Made by a program: the position numbers and the translations under genes. Of a DNA stretch of 15,065 bases, positions 1 through 7,797 are shown in pieces; the stretch's first letter is position 1, and every line of letters starts with the position of its first letter. This stretch comes from Candidatus Sulfotelmatobacter sp. GTDB taxonomy: Bacteria; Acidobacteriota; Terriglobia; Terriglobales; SbA1. The stretch spans positions 1 to 15,065 of the forward strand of contig JASLEQ010000214.1 of assembly GCA_030151135.1 (NCBI GenBank). The letters run 5' to 3'. The notes below the pieces were generated by a model that saw only the letters and a list, made by a program, of their open reading frames with translations, was not told the DNA's origin and searched no databases.

Positions 1-907
1 CGTTGTCGCCATGCGGCCCTGGTTGATTGCACGATTGCGTCATCACGACACGGACCCAGCGGGTTGAAATCCGATCGTCCGCAAGTTTCAGCGTGACACT
101 CCCGCCCTTCCCATCGTGAACCGCACCCTTGGGGAAACGAACCCATTTCCCCATCGCCTGATTCGCGACAGGAAGATATTGGCCGCCCTGTCCGGTAGAG
201 TCCAACGCGGGCTCTTCCCAGTTCATGGGGTCGGCGCCCACCCAGTACTGCACTTCGTATTCGCGGGCGCTCGGCTCGCACCAGTCGATGCGGATCGCAT
301 TCACATCGTAGTATTCGGCCAGATCAACGATGATCCACTGCGGATGCAAGGAGTCATCTTCATGGGTGAATGCTTTCGTCAGGTAAGGATTACTTTTCCA
401 GAATGTCGTGGGATCGCCGTCCGTGAGGCGGGAATATCCGCCTTCGGTTCCCCCGTTATGAGTACAGCCTCGATGCGGCAAACTGTAGCCAAAGGAGTCA
501 CGAATGGGTTCGCCCAGTTCCGAACTGCCGACGAAATATCCCCGCTGATTGACTTCGTCCGACCAACTGCCTTTGGGATTCCAGTGCCAGTAATCGATGG
601 TCTCCGGGGTGTGCAGACGGTAGCTGATCGGCCCCCACCCTGCCGACAAGCAGACGTTCACGGCTTCAGGCGTGTAAATCTTGTTGATCGACTCCCGAGA
701 CTGGATGTCCATCGAGGTCGCAAAGGCTTCGTCTGGGTCGAAGGAATTCACAATTCGTGCCGCGTTTACGCGAGCGACAGTGGAAGCCGCTGAAGATGCT
801 GCTGCATGCTGGCCAGAAGAAGTGATCGCATCCGAAAGACGGGGAACCATCGTCGACGCCACCGCTCCGGCAGTTACACCCAAAAAAGTACGCCGCGAAG
901 TTGCCAT
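1..907 (-). CDS. Tat-exported discoidin (F5/8 type C) domain protein, C-terminal part cut by window edge
   Basis: The frame is open from ATG 907 down to the window edge (about 302 codons, no stop), so the 3' end lies outside. The start is supported by AAGAGG six bases upstream. The N-terminus MATSRRTFLGVTAGAVAS carries a twin-arginine motif (SRRTFLG) followed by a hydrophobic stretch, so export as a folded protein by the Tat route is likely. The visible body contains features of a carbohydrate-binding discoidin fold: a GGYSRLTDGDPTTFWKS stretch, then PQWIIVDLAEYYDVNAIRIDW, then a Y-E-V-Q-Y-W strand and later WVRVVMTQS. This resembles the F5/8 type C pattern of a variable-site strand followed by 'xWixvDLG' and 'vxxixi'. 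The catalytic or partner domain, if any, is not in the window. Enzymatic function is unknown; surface glycan binding is an inference. Large antisense frames over this gene are shadows. Confidence 0.8.
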   Translation of the reverse strand, partial: MATSRRTFLGVTAGAVASTMVPRLSDAITSSGQHAAASSAASTVARVNAARIVNSFDPDEAFATSMDIQSRESINKIYTPEAVNVCLSAGWGPISYRLHTPETIDYWHWNPKGSWSDEVNQRGYFVGSSELGEPIRDSFGYSLPHRGCTHNGGTEGGYSRLTDGDPTTFWKSNPYLTKAFTHEDDSLHPQWIIVDLAEYYDVNAIRIDWCEPSAREYEVQYWVGADPMNWEEPALDSTGQGGQYLPVANQAMGKWVRFPKGAVHDGKGGSVTLKLADDRISTRWVRVVMTQSCNQPGPHGDN

Positions 908-1104
908 GCTGTGCCTCTTCGAGCGAATTCTATCAACGGCTGAGGATGTGAAAGCTGTCGAGCAGAGAAACTCTTCCAGCAGGTGAAAACCGAGATCGCG
1001 CACGCAATGAAGCGACTGATGCGAATATGTGCGCGGATCGATTCGACCTGTTTAGTATGAGGGCTAGGCTCAGTGGGCCTGTTGCTTTGCCAGTCAACGG
1101 GCTG

Positions 1105-1701
1105 CTACTTCTTCGATTCGGTACTGGTCTCGCTCGCATCTTGCTTATAGTGCATCAGGCTCGATGCGATTTGCTGGTTCAGCTGAACGGCTGCCTCAGC
1201 TGCTTCCTGCACCGGCGTTTTCTCTGCGCTGGCGAACTGGGTTAATTCCGGGTCACGTGTGCTCTTGATCTCAGTCTCGACAAGTTTAAGATCGGCGGCT
1301 TGCTGGTCTGCTTCGTAGTTCATGTACGCGTTGTCGAAAAGCCTGCCAGACTTTTTTGAAATCTCGTCTTGTACGCTCTGCTTCCGCGCGCCCGGTCCGC
1401 TAGGGACCTGTAGTCCGTGCTCCAGCGCAATTTTCTCCGCGCCATCCCTCATTGCAGGATCGGCGGCCAAAATCTTGCTTTGCGCGTATTGCTTCACCTG
1501 CGGGTCAGAGGTTTTCTGGAGCGCTATATTTGCCAGGTTGATCTCGGAAATATCCTCCTCGATCAGAGCCTGGAGAAAACTCTTGTCGGAGTTTGCAATC
1601 TCGTCAGCCCGGTTTGCCATAGGAGCCGCTGGAGAACTCTGCGCAACCAAGGGTAACGGCAGAGCTGAAGCGATACAGAGCAGGAGTAATCTTGTAACCA
1701 T
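1105..1701 (-). CDS. Secreted DUF4142 family protein
   Basis: The gene encodes 198 residues. Start ATG 1701 is chosen because it is followed by a signal peptide (MVTRLLLLCIASALPLPLVAQ, likely cleavage after VAQ near residue 21) and preceded by AGAGG at a good distance. The frame stays open upstream but that extension crosses into the tRNA gene and has no signal sequence. The mature protein is alpha-helical and charged: it begins with DKSFLQALIEEDISEINLANIAL and continues with DPQVKQYAQSKILAADPAMRDGAEKIA. This is the typical DUF4142 pattern of an 'F...A...g..Ei.lg.lA..k..n..VK.fa..m..dH' core, although the usual 'DH' is 'DP' here. The family is a ferritin-like helical bundle found in many Proteobacteria and Acidobacteria, and its function is not established. 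The gene stands alone behind the tRNA on the same strand. The tail is rich in Ser, Thr and Lys. Confidence 0.82.
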   Translation of the reverse strand: MVTRLLLLCIASALPLPLVAQSSPAAPMANRADEIANSDKSFLQALIEEDISEINLANIALQKTSDPQVKQYAQSKILAADPAMRDGAEKIALEHGLQVPSGPGARKQSVQDEISKKSGRLFDNAYMNYEADQQAADLKLVETEIKSTRDPELTQFASAEKTPVQEAAEAAVQLNQQIASSLMHYKQDASETSTESKK

Positions 1702-1848
1702 AACCACCTCTGATCCTCGAAACCGGATCGTCAAATGGGATGAGATTTGCGGGAAAAAGGTGGTAGTTCCAATGAATGCAGGCAGGGTCTGAAACCGGAA
1801 TCGGGTCCGCAGGGCGCAATATCGGGACCGCTTTATTCTGATTTGAGA

Positions 1849-1926
1849 TGGTAGGCCCGAATGGATTCGAACCATCGACCTCTTCCGTGTCAAGGAAGCG
1901 CTCTGGACCAACTGAGCTACGGGCCT
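1849..1926 (-). tRNA. tRNA-Val (anticodon GAC)
   Basis: Reading the minus strand from 1926, a full cloverleaf can be folded. The 7-bp acceptor AGGCCCG pairs perfectly with CGGGCCT, followed by discriminator A and a genome-encoded CCA (1851-1849). U8-A9 and a D arm beginning GCTC follow. The anticodon stem CTTCC/GGAAG encloses the loop TTGACAC, giving anticodon GAC, which reads Val GUC and GUU. The variable loop has five bases, and the T arm carries the standard TTCGAAT loop. A plausible promoter lies about 20 bases upstream (see 1948-1977). No convincing terminator was found downstream. Confidence 0.96.
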
Positions 1927-1947
1927 ACATGCGACGGCTGTGCGTTC

Positions 1948-1977
1948 ATTCTAACGGGCAATGGCTGGTTCGGGCAA
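1948..1977 (-). promoter_or_regulatory. Putative sigma-70 promoter of tRNA-Val
   Basis: On the minus strand, TTGCCC (1977-1972) and TAGAAT (1953-1948) are separated by 18 bases. Transcription would begin near 1941, about 15 bases before the mature 5' end of the tRNA at 1926. Matches are 4/6 for the -35 box and 5/6 for the -10 box. Prediction by eye only. Confidence 0.4.
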
Positions 1978-2117
1978 ACCAGCGTCCGTCCTCCGAGAAG
2001 ACGAAGGGCAAGCACGATCGTGTACGAACCGCGCATCGCATGCCACGGCTCCGATATCCATTCAAGAAGCTGATGTTAACGATTGGAAAAATGAATGACG
2101 ATCGGACCTCAAAATCA

Positions 2118-2146
2118 TTGACGGGAGGCTGTGCTCGAAATATTCT
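2118..2146 (+). promoter_or_regulatory. Putative sigma-70 promoter of the his operon
   Basis: TTGACG (2118-2123) and TATTCT (2141-2146) are separated by exactly 17 bases. The -35 box matches TTGACA at 5/6 and the -10 box matches TATAAT at 4/6. The predicted transcript start is about 2152-2154, which coincides with the ATG of the leader peptide at 2154. No better promoter was seen between the divergent tRNA gene and the leader. The remaining intergenic sequence (1978-2117) shows nothing recognisable apart from a 10-base palindrome at 2013-2022. Confidence 0.55.
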
Positions 2147-2153
2147 CATTGCG

Positions 2154-2228
2154 ATGTCATTGTTCAGACACCATCGCCATCATCATCATCACGCGCATAG
2201 CGCGACGGCGGGGGTGCATCTGAAGTAA
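2154..2228 (+). CDS. hisL: his operon leader peptide (attenuator peptide)
   Basis: A 24-codon frame runs from ATG 2154 to TAA 2226-2228. Nine of its 24 residues are histidine: H6, H7, H9-H13, H15 and H22. The codon run from 2169 to 2192 is almost all CAC/CAT. It lies directly upstream of a Rho-independent terminator and the first his gene, which is the arrangement of the classical histidine attenuator: ribosome stalling at His codons when His-tRNA is scarce lets transcription proceed. The peptide is expected to act only in cis through its translation. No Shine-Dalgarno sequence lies at a useful distance; GGGAGG at 2123-2128 is about 25 bases away. The predicted promoter would start the mRNA at or one base before the ATG, so leaderless initiation is possible. 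The peptide has no sequence similarity to the enterobacterial HisL that I can assert beyond the His run. Confidence 0.9.
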   Translation: MSLFRHHRHHHHHAHSATAGVHLK

Positions 2229-2258
2229 TTCGCACTTAAGAGATTCCGAAGCCCGCTG
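2169..2258 (+). promoter_or_regulatory. his attenuator: alternative leader RNA structures (1:2 and 2:3)
   Basis: Segment 1 (2169-2178, CACCATCGCC, inside the His codon run) can pair with segment 2 (2207-2216, GGCGGGGGTG): eight Watson-Crick pairs, one G-U and one mismatch. That pairing encloses a small hairpin, CGCGC-ATA-GCGCG, at 2192-2204. Segment 2 (2206-2212, CGGCGGG) can instead pair with segment 3 (2252-2258, CCCGCTG) with seven pairs including one G-U, forming an antiterminator that destroys the 5' arm of the terminator. A ribosome stalled on the His codons would cover segment 1 and free segment 2. A ribosome reaching the stop codon at 2226 would cover or crowd segment 2 and allow the terminator. 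Pairings were found by eye; energies were not computed. Confidence 0.75.
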
Positions 2259-2286
2259 AAGCGCCAACGCTCAGCGGGCTTTTTGT
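2250..2286 (+). terminator. Intrinsic terminator of the his attenuator
   Basis: AGCCCGCTGA (2250-2259) pairs perfectly with TCAGCGGGCT (2271-2280). Inside it, after one bulged A, GCG/CGC adds three pairs around a CCAA loop. The stem runs straight into a T tract (2280-2284, then G and TTT). It sits between the leader peptide stop and the hisI ribosome binding site, so it would stop transcription before the structural genes unless the 2:3 antiterminator forms. Confidence 0.92.
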
Positions 2287-2300
2287 TTCTGGAGACAGGT

Positions 2301-2672
2301 ATGAAAACTGAGTTTGACTTTGAGAAGTTGAGTGGACTGGTCCCCGCCATCGTGCAGGATGAGTCGAACGGTGAGGTGCTGATGGTCGGATTCATGAATC
2401 GCGAAGCGCTCGAGCAAACTCTTCGCGAGGGTTATGTCACATTTTTTAGCCGCACCCGGAACCGGCTGTGGACCAAGGGCGAAACTTCCGGGAATCGGCT
2501 GCGTGTTGTCTTCGCCATCACGGACTGTGATCGCGACTCGATTTTGCTGCGCGTTGTCGTGGAAGGAAGCGGGCTGGTTTGCCATCGCGGCACGCGCTCG
2601 TGTTTCACGGAACAGCTAGCGCTCAGGTCCGCCGAAAGTGCGGCCGCGCCGGCTGGGGAGAACGGGCGATGA
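2301..2672 (+). CDS. hisI: Phosphoribosyl-AMP cyclohydrolase HisI
   Basis: The protein has 123 residues and catalyses opening of the adenine ring of phosphoribosyl-AMP to give ProFAR, the third step of histidine synthesis, in the cytoplasm. Start ATG 2301 has GGAG six bases upstream; an upstream TTG at 2283 in the same frame lies within the terminator tail and is rejected. Diagnostic motifs are [16 protein letters not shown] (residues 50-65), the acidic DCDRD (75-79) for metal binding and CHRGTRSCF (94-102), with C94 and C101 as likely zinc ligands. The protein stops after this domain, so it is a monofunctional cyclohydrolase. The HisE pyrophosphohydrolase domain that is often fused to it is missing. 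It is the first gene of the operon and its stop overlaps the hisG start (ATGA). Confidence 0.95.
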   Translation: MKTEFDFEKLSGLVPAIVQDESNGEVLMVGFMNREALEQTLREGYVTFFSRTRNRLWTKGETSGNRLRVVFAITDCDRDSILLRVVVEGSGLVCHRGTRSCFTEQLALRSAESAAAPAGENGR

Positions 2673-3538
2673 AGCTCCGCGTCGGAATCCCCAAAGGAAG
2701 CCTGCAAGAGTCGACCTTACAGCTCTTCGCGCGAGCTGGCTTGCCGGCGTACACCAATGGTCGATCGTACTTCGCAACAACGGCGGATCCCGAAATCGAG
2801 TGCATGCTGATCCGCGCGCAAGAGATGGCACGATACGTGGAGCACGGCGCGGTAGATGCCGGCCTTACCGGGCTGGACTGGATCATTGAAAGCGGCCTCG
2901 AAGTCGTGAAAGTGAGTGATCTGATTTATGCGAAACGCAGCCGCGGCAAAGTGCGATGGGTGCTCGCGGTACCAGAGGACTCACGCTTCCAGAGCGCTCA
3001 GGATCTTTCCGGATGCATCATCGCCACGGAACTCGTGAACGTGACGCGCAATTTTTTCCAGCATAAAAACGTGGACGTCCGGGTCGAGTTCTCCTGGGGA
3101 GCGACCGAGGTGAAGGCTCCGATGCTCGCCGACGCCATTGTAGAAGTAACGGAGACCGGAAGCTCTCTTCGAGCGAACCGGCTGAGAATTCTGGAAACGG
3201 TCTTGGAGTCCAACACCCAGCTGATCGCGAATAAGAACTCCTACGGCGAAGGTGAAAAACGCCGCAAGATCGACAACCTTGCCCTTATGCTGCAAGGAGC
3301 GATGGAGGCGCAAGATCGGGTCGGACTGATGCTCAACGTGCGCCGAGAGCACCTGCAGAATGTGTTGGCGGTGCTGCCGGCATTGCAGAAGCCAACCATT
3401 TCTCACCTCAGCGACGAAGACTGGCTTGCGGTAAATACGGTCATTGACGAACCCGCGGCCTGGAAAGTGATTCCCCGTCTAAAGGAAGCGGGAGCGCAGG
3501 GCATCGTTGAATATCCGCTCAACAAGGTGGTGCTCTGA
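2669..3538 (+). CDS. hisG: ATP phosphoribosyltransferase HisG, long form
   Basis: The protein has 289 residues and condenses ATP with PRPP, the committed and normally feedback-controlled first step of histidine synthesis. ATG 2669 overlaps the hisI stop by four bases and has GGGGAG about eight bases upstream; the longer frame back to 2579 lies inside hisI. The start [12 protein letters not shown] is typical of the family. The PRPP-binding loop is at about 154-170 ([17 protein letters not shown]). The length and the C-terminal section from about residue 210 ([20 protein letters not shown], ending with [11 protein letters not shown]) show the long hexameric form with the HisG_C regulatory domain. 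Inhibition by histidine and no need for HisZ are therefore expected; this is family knowledge and was not tested here. It shares one base with hisD (TGATG). Confidence 0.96.
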   Translation: MKLRVGIPKGSLQESTLQLFARAGLPAYTNGRSYFATTADPEIECMLIRAQEMARYVEHGAVDAGLTGLDWIIESGLEVVKVSDLIYAKRSRGKVRWVLAVPEDSRFQSAQDLSGCIIATELVNVTRNFFQHKNVDVRVEFSWGATEVKAPMLADAIVEVTETGSSLRANRLRILETVLESNTQLIANKNSYGEGEKRRKIDNLALMLQGAMEAQDRVGLMLNVRREHLQNVLAVLPALQKPTISHLSDEDWLAVNTVIDEPAAWKVIPRLKEAGAQGIVEYPLNKVVL

Positions 3539-4779
3539 TGAGGATTCTCTCGGGCAATGCTGCGGAGGCCGCCGTCAAGCGTCTCGCAGCCAGGAGCACT
3601 CGTTTGGAATCGGTTGAACCGCAGGTGCAACGCATTGTTGATACGGTGAGGCGCGGCGGAGATCGCGCGTTGCGACGTTATGCCGAACGCCTGGACGGAT
3701 TGGCTCGAGAACAGAAGCTCGCGTTATCTTCGGCAGAATTAAAGCAAGCGTGGCGCTCCACTCCGCCACGGTTACGGGATGCGTTGGCTCAATCCGCTAA
3801 AAATATTCGTCGGTTTTGCGAGTGGCAGAAACCCGTGTCATGGACGCGGTCGCGTGACGGCATTTCTCTGGGGCAAAGGGTGATCGCTCTCGACTCCGTA
3901 GGATGTTACGTGCCCGGCGGGCGGCACCCGCTCGTCTCAACATTGCTGATGACCGTGATTCCTGCGCAAGTGGCGGGAGTCCGGAGCATTCGCGTTACAT
4001 CTCCGAATCCGTCTACGGAGGTATTGGCCGCGTGCTCGATGCTTGGGGTGCGGGAGGTATTCCGGATCGGCGGTGCACAGGCGATTGCTGCGCTCGCCTA
4101 CGGAACCAAATCGATCGGTCGCGTCGATAAGATTGTTGGACCTGGAAACATGTACGTCACGGTTGCGAAGAAACTCGTTTCCTTCGATTGCGCGATCGAT
4201 CTGGTTGCCGGCCCGACTGAGGCTGTGGTGTTGAGCGATATCGGCGATCCGCGATACATCGCTGCCGATCTTGTATCACAGGCTGAACATGATCCGGAAG
4301 CATTGTCTGTCTTTATCACCACCCGCCGTAGATTGGCTGACACGGTTTCCGAGGAAGTAACCCGCCGCGCGGAAAAGAACCCGACTGCACAAGAATCACT
4401 GAAGCGGCACGGAGCGATTTTAGTGGCGAAATCGCGACACAAAGCGCGAGAGTGGGCCAACCTGCTCGCGCCGGAACATATCACGGTAAGTGAAGAAGAT
4501 CTCCCGTTCATCCGGAACGCCGGATCGATTTTCGTTGGCGATTACTCTCCGCAAGCTGCCGGCGACTATGCGTCGGGTCCGAACCACGTGCTACCGACTT
4601 CAGGGCAAGCGCGATTTCGCGGGGGATTGAGTGTGCTCGACTTCGTCAAAGTCGTGACAGTGCAGACTCTCTCAAAGCGCGGCCTTCAACGCATTGCCGA
4701 TTCGGTTGAATGTCTAGCCGAAACCGAGGGCTTGCAGGCTCACGCCGACTCGATCCGAGTGAGGTGCGCCAATGCTTAA
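3538..4779 (+). CDS. hisD: Histidinol dehydrogenase HisD
   Basis: The protein has 413 residues and oxidises L-histidinol in two NAD-dependent steps to L-histidine, the last reactions of the pathway. Conserved blocks appear in order: GCYVPGGRHPLVSTLLM (122-138), RIGGAQAIAALAYGT (176-190), VGPGNMYVTVAKK (200-212), DLVAGPTEAVVLSD (221-234), SQAEHDPEA (247-255), LLAPEHITV (309-317) and AGDYASGPNHVLPT (341-354). By spacing to the known family, the zinc ligands are Q248, H251, D343 and H402, and the catalytic pair is E313-H314; all are present. The start codon overlaps the hisG stop (TGATG), with AAGGTGG upstream. The 3' end overlaps hisC by eight bases. Length is close to the usual 420-435, slightly short at the N-terminus. 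Confidence 0.97.
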   Translation: MRILSGNAAEAAVKRLAARSTRLESVEPQVQRIVDTVRRGGDRALRRYAERLDGLAREQKLALSSAELKQAWRSTPPRLRDALAQSAKNIRRFCEWQKPVSWTRSRDGISLGQRVIALDSVGCYVPGGRHPLVSTLLMTVIPAQVAGVRSIRVTSPNPSTEVLAACSMLGVREVFRIGGAQAIAALAYGTKSIGRVDKIVGPGNMYVTVAKKLVSFDCAIDLVAGPTEAVVLSDIGDPRYIAADLVSQAEHDPEALSVFITTRRRLADTVSEEVTRRAEKNPTAQESLKRHGAILVAKSRHKAREWANLLAPEHITVSEEDLPFIRNAGSIFVGDYSPQAAGDYASGPNHVLPTSGQARFRGGLSVLDFVKVVTVQTLSKRGLQRIADSVECLAETEGLQAHADSIRVRCANA

Positions 4780-5857
4780 GCCAAGAGAAGCCGTGCGCTC
4801 GGTACCCGCATACCATCCGCCGCTCGCGGGAAGATCAGGCTTACGGCTCGATTTCAACGAAAACACCGTTGGATGTTCGCCGCGCGTACTCGAAAGTCTG
4901 CGACAGATTACCGCAGAGGAATTGGCTCGCTATCCGGAACGCCACGGCGCAGAGGAAACGTTGGCGAATTTTCTTGGAGTAGCAGCAGAAGAACTCCTGC
5001 TCACGAACGGCGTGGATGAGGCGATTCATCTGCTTTGCCAGTCTTATCTCGGATTCGGAGATGAGGCGCTGATCGTCGTACCAACGTACTCGATGTACCG
5101 GATCTACATGTCAGCTGCCGGAGCGAAAGTTACGGAAATTCCGTCTGGACGTGATTTCGTATTTCCGATTGAAAGCGTGCTCAAAAGCGTTACGGGTCGC
5201 ACCAGGCTGGTCGCGATCGCGAATCCGAACAATCCGACCGGAGTTCTCGTTTCGCATAACGAGTTGACGCGGGTCGCTTCCCACGCTCCTTCCGCCGCGG
5301 TGCTGGTCGACGAAGCTTACTTCGAGTTCAGCAGGCAAACTTCCCTCGGATTGCTGAAAGAACGCGACAATCTATTTGTGGCTCGGACATTCTCAAAGGC
5401 ATATGGGCTTGCTGGATTGCGTCTCGGAGCACTGATCGGCCGCCGTGAGCAGATGGCGTCGGTACGGCTCGCTTGCTCTCCTTACAACGTGAATGCAATG
5501 GCGCTCCTTTGCCTGCCCGCGGCCCTGGACGATGCGGAATATGTGCAGCAGTACGTGGGCGAGGTCCTTCAGTCCCGAGGTCGTCTCGAAGAATTCCTGC
5601 AAAGCCGCGGAGTCGAATTCTGGCCCAGCCAGGCGAATTTCGTGCTTCTTCGAGTCGGAAGCGCCAAGTCCGATTCCGTGGCGTTCGCCGAAAGCATGCG
5701 GCGTCAAGGCATTCTCGTCCGAGACCGTTCCGCAGATTACGGCTGCGAAGGCTGCGTTCGCATCACGCTTGGCCCTCGGGAGCACACCGATCGCTTGCTG
5801 AAGGCATTGCAGCAAACGCTGGAAGAATTGAGCATCCAGCAGGGAGTGGCACGATGA
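4772..5857 (+). CDS. hisC: Histidinol-phosphate aminotransferase HisC
   Basis: The protein has 361 residues and is a fold-type I, PLP-dependent enzyme that converts imidazole-acetol phosphate and glutamate to histidinol phosphate and 2-oxoglutarate. Family signatures are LDFNEN (26-31), NPNNPTG (151-157), VDEAYFEF (179-186), and [10 protein letters not shown] (208-217) with the PLP-binding lysine K209. The C-terminal substrate-binding arginine is in CVRITLG (328-334). ATG 4772 lies inside the end of hisD (eight-base overlap), with GAGG about eight bases upstream. Its stop overlaps the hisB start (ATGA). Related aminotransferases of this class can act on other substrates, but the position inside the his operon settles the role. 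Confidence 0.96.
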   Translation: MLKPREAVRSVPAYHPPLAGRSGLRLDFNENTVGCSPRVLESLRQITAEELARYPERHGAEETLANFLGVAAEELLLTNGVDEAIHLLCQSYLGFGDEALIVVPTYSMYRIYMSAAGAKVTEIPSGRDFVFPIESVLKSVTGRTRLVAIANPNNPTGVLVSHNELTRVASHAPSAAVLVDEAYFEFSRQTSLGLLKERDNLFVARTFSKAYGLAGLRLGALIGRREQMASVRLACSPYNVNAMALLCLPAALDDAEYVQQYVGEVLQSRGRLEEFLQSRGVEFWPSQANFVLLRVGSAKSDSVAFAESMRRQGILVRDRSADYGCEGCVRITLGPREHTDRLLKALQQTLEELSIQQGVAR

Positions 5858-6441
5858 GGAAGGCCAGCCTGACACGCAACACAAAAGAGACGCAGATTCA
5901 GCTCTCGCTAAACATCGACGGGCATGGCAAGTATGAGGTCTCAACGGGCATCCGCTTCTTCGATCACATGCTGGAACTTTTCGCACATCACGGCGGCTTC
6001 GATCTGAAGCTGAAAGCTCGTGGCGATCTGGACGTCGATCAGCACCATACCGTGGAAGATGTCGGCATTGCACTCGGTCAGGTATTCGATAAAGCTTTAG
6101 GCACGAAGAAAGGAATTCTACGCGCCGGCTATTTCCTGATGCCGATGGACGAGACCTTGGGAGCGGTGGCCGTAGATTTCTGCGGCCGCAGTTCGGCTGA
6201 GATTGATACGAAGGTTCGCAGCAACCTCGTCGGCGATCTGCAGTCGGATCTGGTACATGACTTCTTCGAAGGTTTCGCGCGAGGCGCCCGTGCCAGCGTC
6301 CACGCGCGCGTTCTCTATGGACGCTCGGCCCATCACAAAATCGAATCACTCTTCAAAGCGTTCGCGCGTGCGGTGCGCGCTGCCTGCTGGCGCGATCGCC
6401 GGATGATTCGCTTGCTCCCGTCGACCAAAGGAGTGCTGTAG
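5854..6441 (+). CDS. hisB: Imidazoleglycerol-phosphate dehydratase HisB (monofunctional)
   Basis: The protein has 195 residues and dehydrates imidazole glycerol phosphate to imidazole acetol phosphate using manganese. ATG 5854 overlaps the hisC stop by four bases, with AGGGAG upstream; the frame is open further upstream but inside hisC. The two half-repeats of the fold are visible: [17 protein letters not shown] (35-51) with [10 protein letters not shown] (62-71), and [11 protein letters not shown] (135-145) with [17 protein letters not shown] (157-173). His and Glu residues of these blocks bind the two metal ions. The length matches the stand-alone dehydratase, so there is no fused histidinol-phosphate phosphatase, and that activity must be encoded elsewhere. 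It abuts hisH directly. Confidence 0.96.
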   Translation: MRKASLTRNTKETQIQLSLNIDGHGKYEVSTGIRFFDHMLELFAHHGGFDLKLKARGDLDVDQHHTVEDVGIALGQVFDKALGTKKGILRAGYFLMPMDETLGAVAVDFCGRSSAEIDTKVRSNLVGDLQSDLVHDFFEGFARGARASVHARVLYGRSAHHKIESLFKAFARAVRAACWRDRRMIRLLPSTKGVL

Positions 6442-7032
6442 ATGATTGCGATCGTGGATTACGGCGCGGGCAACCTGGTGTCGGTGAAAAAGGCGCTCGA
6501 CTGGTTGGGGCGAGAATCGGCCATCACAAACGATCCTGACGCGATTCGCAAATCCGACAGGATCATCCTTCCCGGTGTTGGACATTTTTCTTCCACACAT
6601 GCGCTGGGCCGATCGGGGACGCAACAGGCAATTGCAGAGAGCATACAAGCCGGAAAGCAGTTCCTGGGAATTTGTGTCGGGCTGCAATGGATGTTTCAAG
6701 GCAGCGAAGAGGCGCCCGACATTGCAGGTGGCGGAATGCTAAAGGGCAAATGTCTGCGTTTTCCCGGCAAGTTGAAGTTGCCCCATGTCGGATGGAATCA
6801 TCTGAATATTGATGGCAACTCGAAACTGTTTCGCGGAGTGCCGCAATCGCCGCTCGTATATTTCACTCACTCGTATTTTGTCCCCATCGTCGACTCTACC
6901 ATCGCTTGTTGCGAGTACGGCGCAACCTTTTCTGCGGCCGTAGAACGGGACAATCTCTTTGGGGTGCAATTTCATCCGGAGAAATCGGGAGACGTTGGTC
7001 TCCGGCTTCTATCAAACTTCTGCGAGCTCTGA
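6442..7032 (+). CDS. hisH: Imidazole glycerol phosphate synthase, glutaminase subunit HisH
   Basis: The protein has 196 residues and is a class I glutamine amidotransferase that releases ammonia from glutamine and passes it through a tunnel to HisF. The start MIAIVDYGAGNL is typical. The PGVG loop is at 44-47, and the nucleophile elbow GICVGLQ (76-82) has catalytic C78. PHVGWN is at 114-119, FTHSY at 141-145 and FHPEKS at 177-182, with H178 and E180 completing the triad. The usual GICLGMQ is GICVGLQ here, a conservative change. ATG 6442 follows the hisB stop without a gap and has AAAGGAG eight bases upstream. The gene directly abuts hisF; in many other bacteria hisA lies between hisH and hisF. 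Confidence 0.96.
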   Translation: MIAIVDYGAGNLVSVKKALDWLGRESAITNDPDAIRKSDRIILPGVGHFSSTHALGRSGTQQAIAESIQAGKQFLGICVGLQWMFQGSEEAPDIAGGGMLKGKCLRFPGKLKLPHVGWNHLNIDGNSKLFRGVPQSPLVYFTHSYFVPIVDSTIACCEYGATFSAAVERDNLFGVQFHPEKSGDVGLRLLSNFCEL

Positions 7033-7797
7033 ATGCTGACGAAGAGAATCATCGCGTGCCTCGACGTGCGGGAAGGACGAGTGGTGAAGGGCATTCAATT
7101 CGAGAATTTACGGGATGCGGGCGATCCCGCCGAGTTGGCGCTGGCGCACAGCCGGTCCGGAGCAGATGAAATCGTACTTCTCGACATTTCAGCCGCGGTG
7201 GAGAAACGAGCTACGCTGCTGGAGACCGTTCGCCGCACCGCCAAACAACTCTTTGTCCCCTTCACGGTAGGGGGAGGAGTGCGAACGCTCGACGACGCCG
7301 CAGCGGTGTTCTCGGCGGGCGCAGACAAAATCAGCGTGAATACCGCAGCTTTGGCAGACCCGAATCTGATTACGAAGATTGCCGAGCGATTTGGCTCCCA
7401 GGCGGTGGTAGTTGCGATTGATGCAAAGCGCGCCTCGGCAGGCTCGTGGCAGGCCTACACCCATGGAGGCCGCACTGCAACCGGGCGCGACGCTTTGGAA
7501 TGGGCTCGTGAAGCGGAATCCAGGGGCGCCGGAGAAATTCTATTGACCTCCATGGATCGTGACGGTACCGGCTCCGGATTCGACTGCGAACTCACCCGTA
7601 CCGTTTCGGACGCGGTTCGAATTCCGGTAATTGCCTCTGGCGGCGCCGGCGGAGCGAAAGATTTTATCGAGGTATTTCAGCAAGGCCACGCTGACGCCGC
7701 CTTGGCTGCGTCGATCTTTCACTACGGTATAAAAAATATGGGAGAGTTGAAGCAGACCCTCGCTGACGCTGGCGTCCCGATGAGGTGGCCATGTTGA
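7033..7797 (+). CDS. hisF: Imidazole glycerol phosphate synthase, cyclase subunit HisF
   Basis: The protein has 254 residues and is a (beta/alpha)8 barrel that uses HisH-derived ammonia to convert PRFAR to imidazole glycerol phosphate and AICAR, which goes to purine synthesis. The catalytic aspartates are D11 (CLDVREG) and D130 (AIDAKR). Phosphate-binding glycines are in GGGVRTL (80-86) and ASGGAGG (201-207), and DRDGTGSG lies at 175-182. The start [12 protein letters not shown] is standard, and ATG 7033 follows the hisH stop with no gap. The end overlaps hisA by seven bases. Residues at both catalytic sites and the length (about 250) fit an active enzyme. Confidence 0.97.
   Translation: MLTKRIIACLDVREGRVVKGIQFENLRDAGDPAELALAHSRSGADEIVLLDISAAVEKRATLLETVRRTAKQLFVPFTVGGGVRTLDDAAAVFSAGADKISVNTAALADPNLITKIAERFGSQAVVVAIDAKRASAGSWQAYTHGGRTATGRDALEWAREAESRGAGEILLTSMDRDGTGSGFDCELTRTVSDAVRIPVIASGGAGGAKDFIEVFQQGHADAALAASIFHYGIKNMGELKQTLADAGVPMRWPC

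Noticed and set aside
116..793. Plus-strand open frame (225 codons) at the left edge
   Set aside because: It is a shadow of the minus-strand Tat/discoidin gene, whose signal peptide, ribosome binding site and domain pattern are convincing.
1798..1830. GGTCC/GGACC inverted repeat downstream of tRNA-Val, considered as a terminator
   Set aside because: The stem is short, the loop is long and no T tract follows on the minus strand.
2013..2022. Palindrome CACGATCGTG between the tRNA and the his promoter, considered as an operator
   Set aside because: It is an isolated 10-base palindrome about 95 bases upstream of the -35 box, with no second copy nearby. Such a site occurs easily by chance.
2301..2672. 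Bifunctional HisIE
   Set aside because: The protein ends at residue 123, just after the cyclohydrolase motifs, and hisG starts at once. No HisE domain is encoded.
5393..6349. Long minus-strand open frame (318 codons) opposite hisC and hisB
   Set aside because: The encoded sequence is rich in Arg, Ser and Cys with no recognisable motif, and it lies antisense to two well-conserved his genes.
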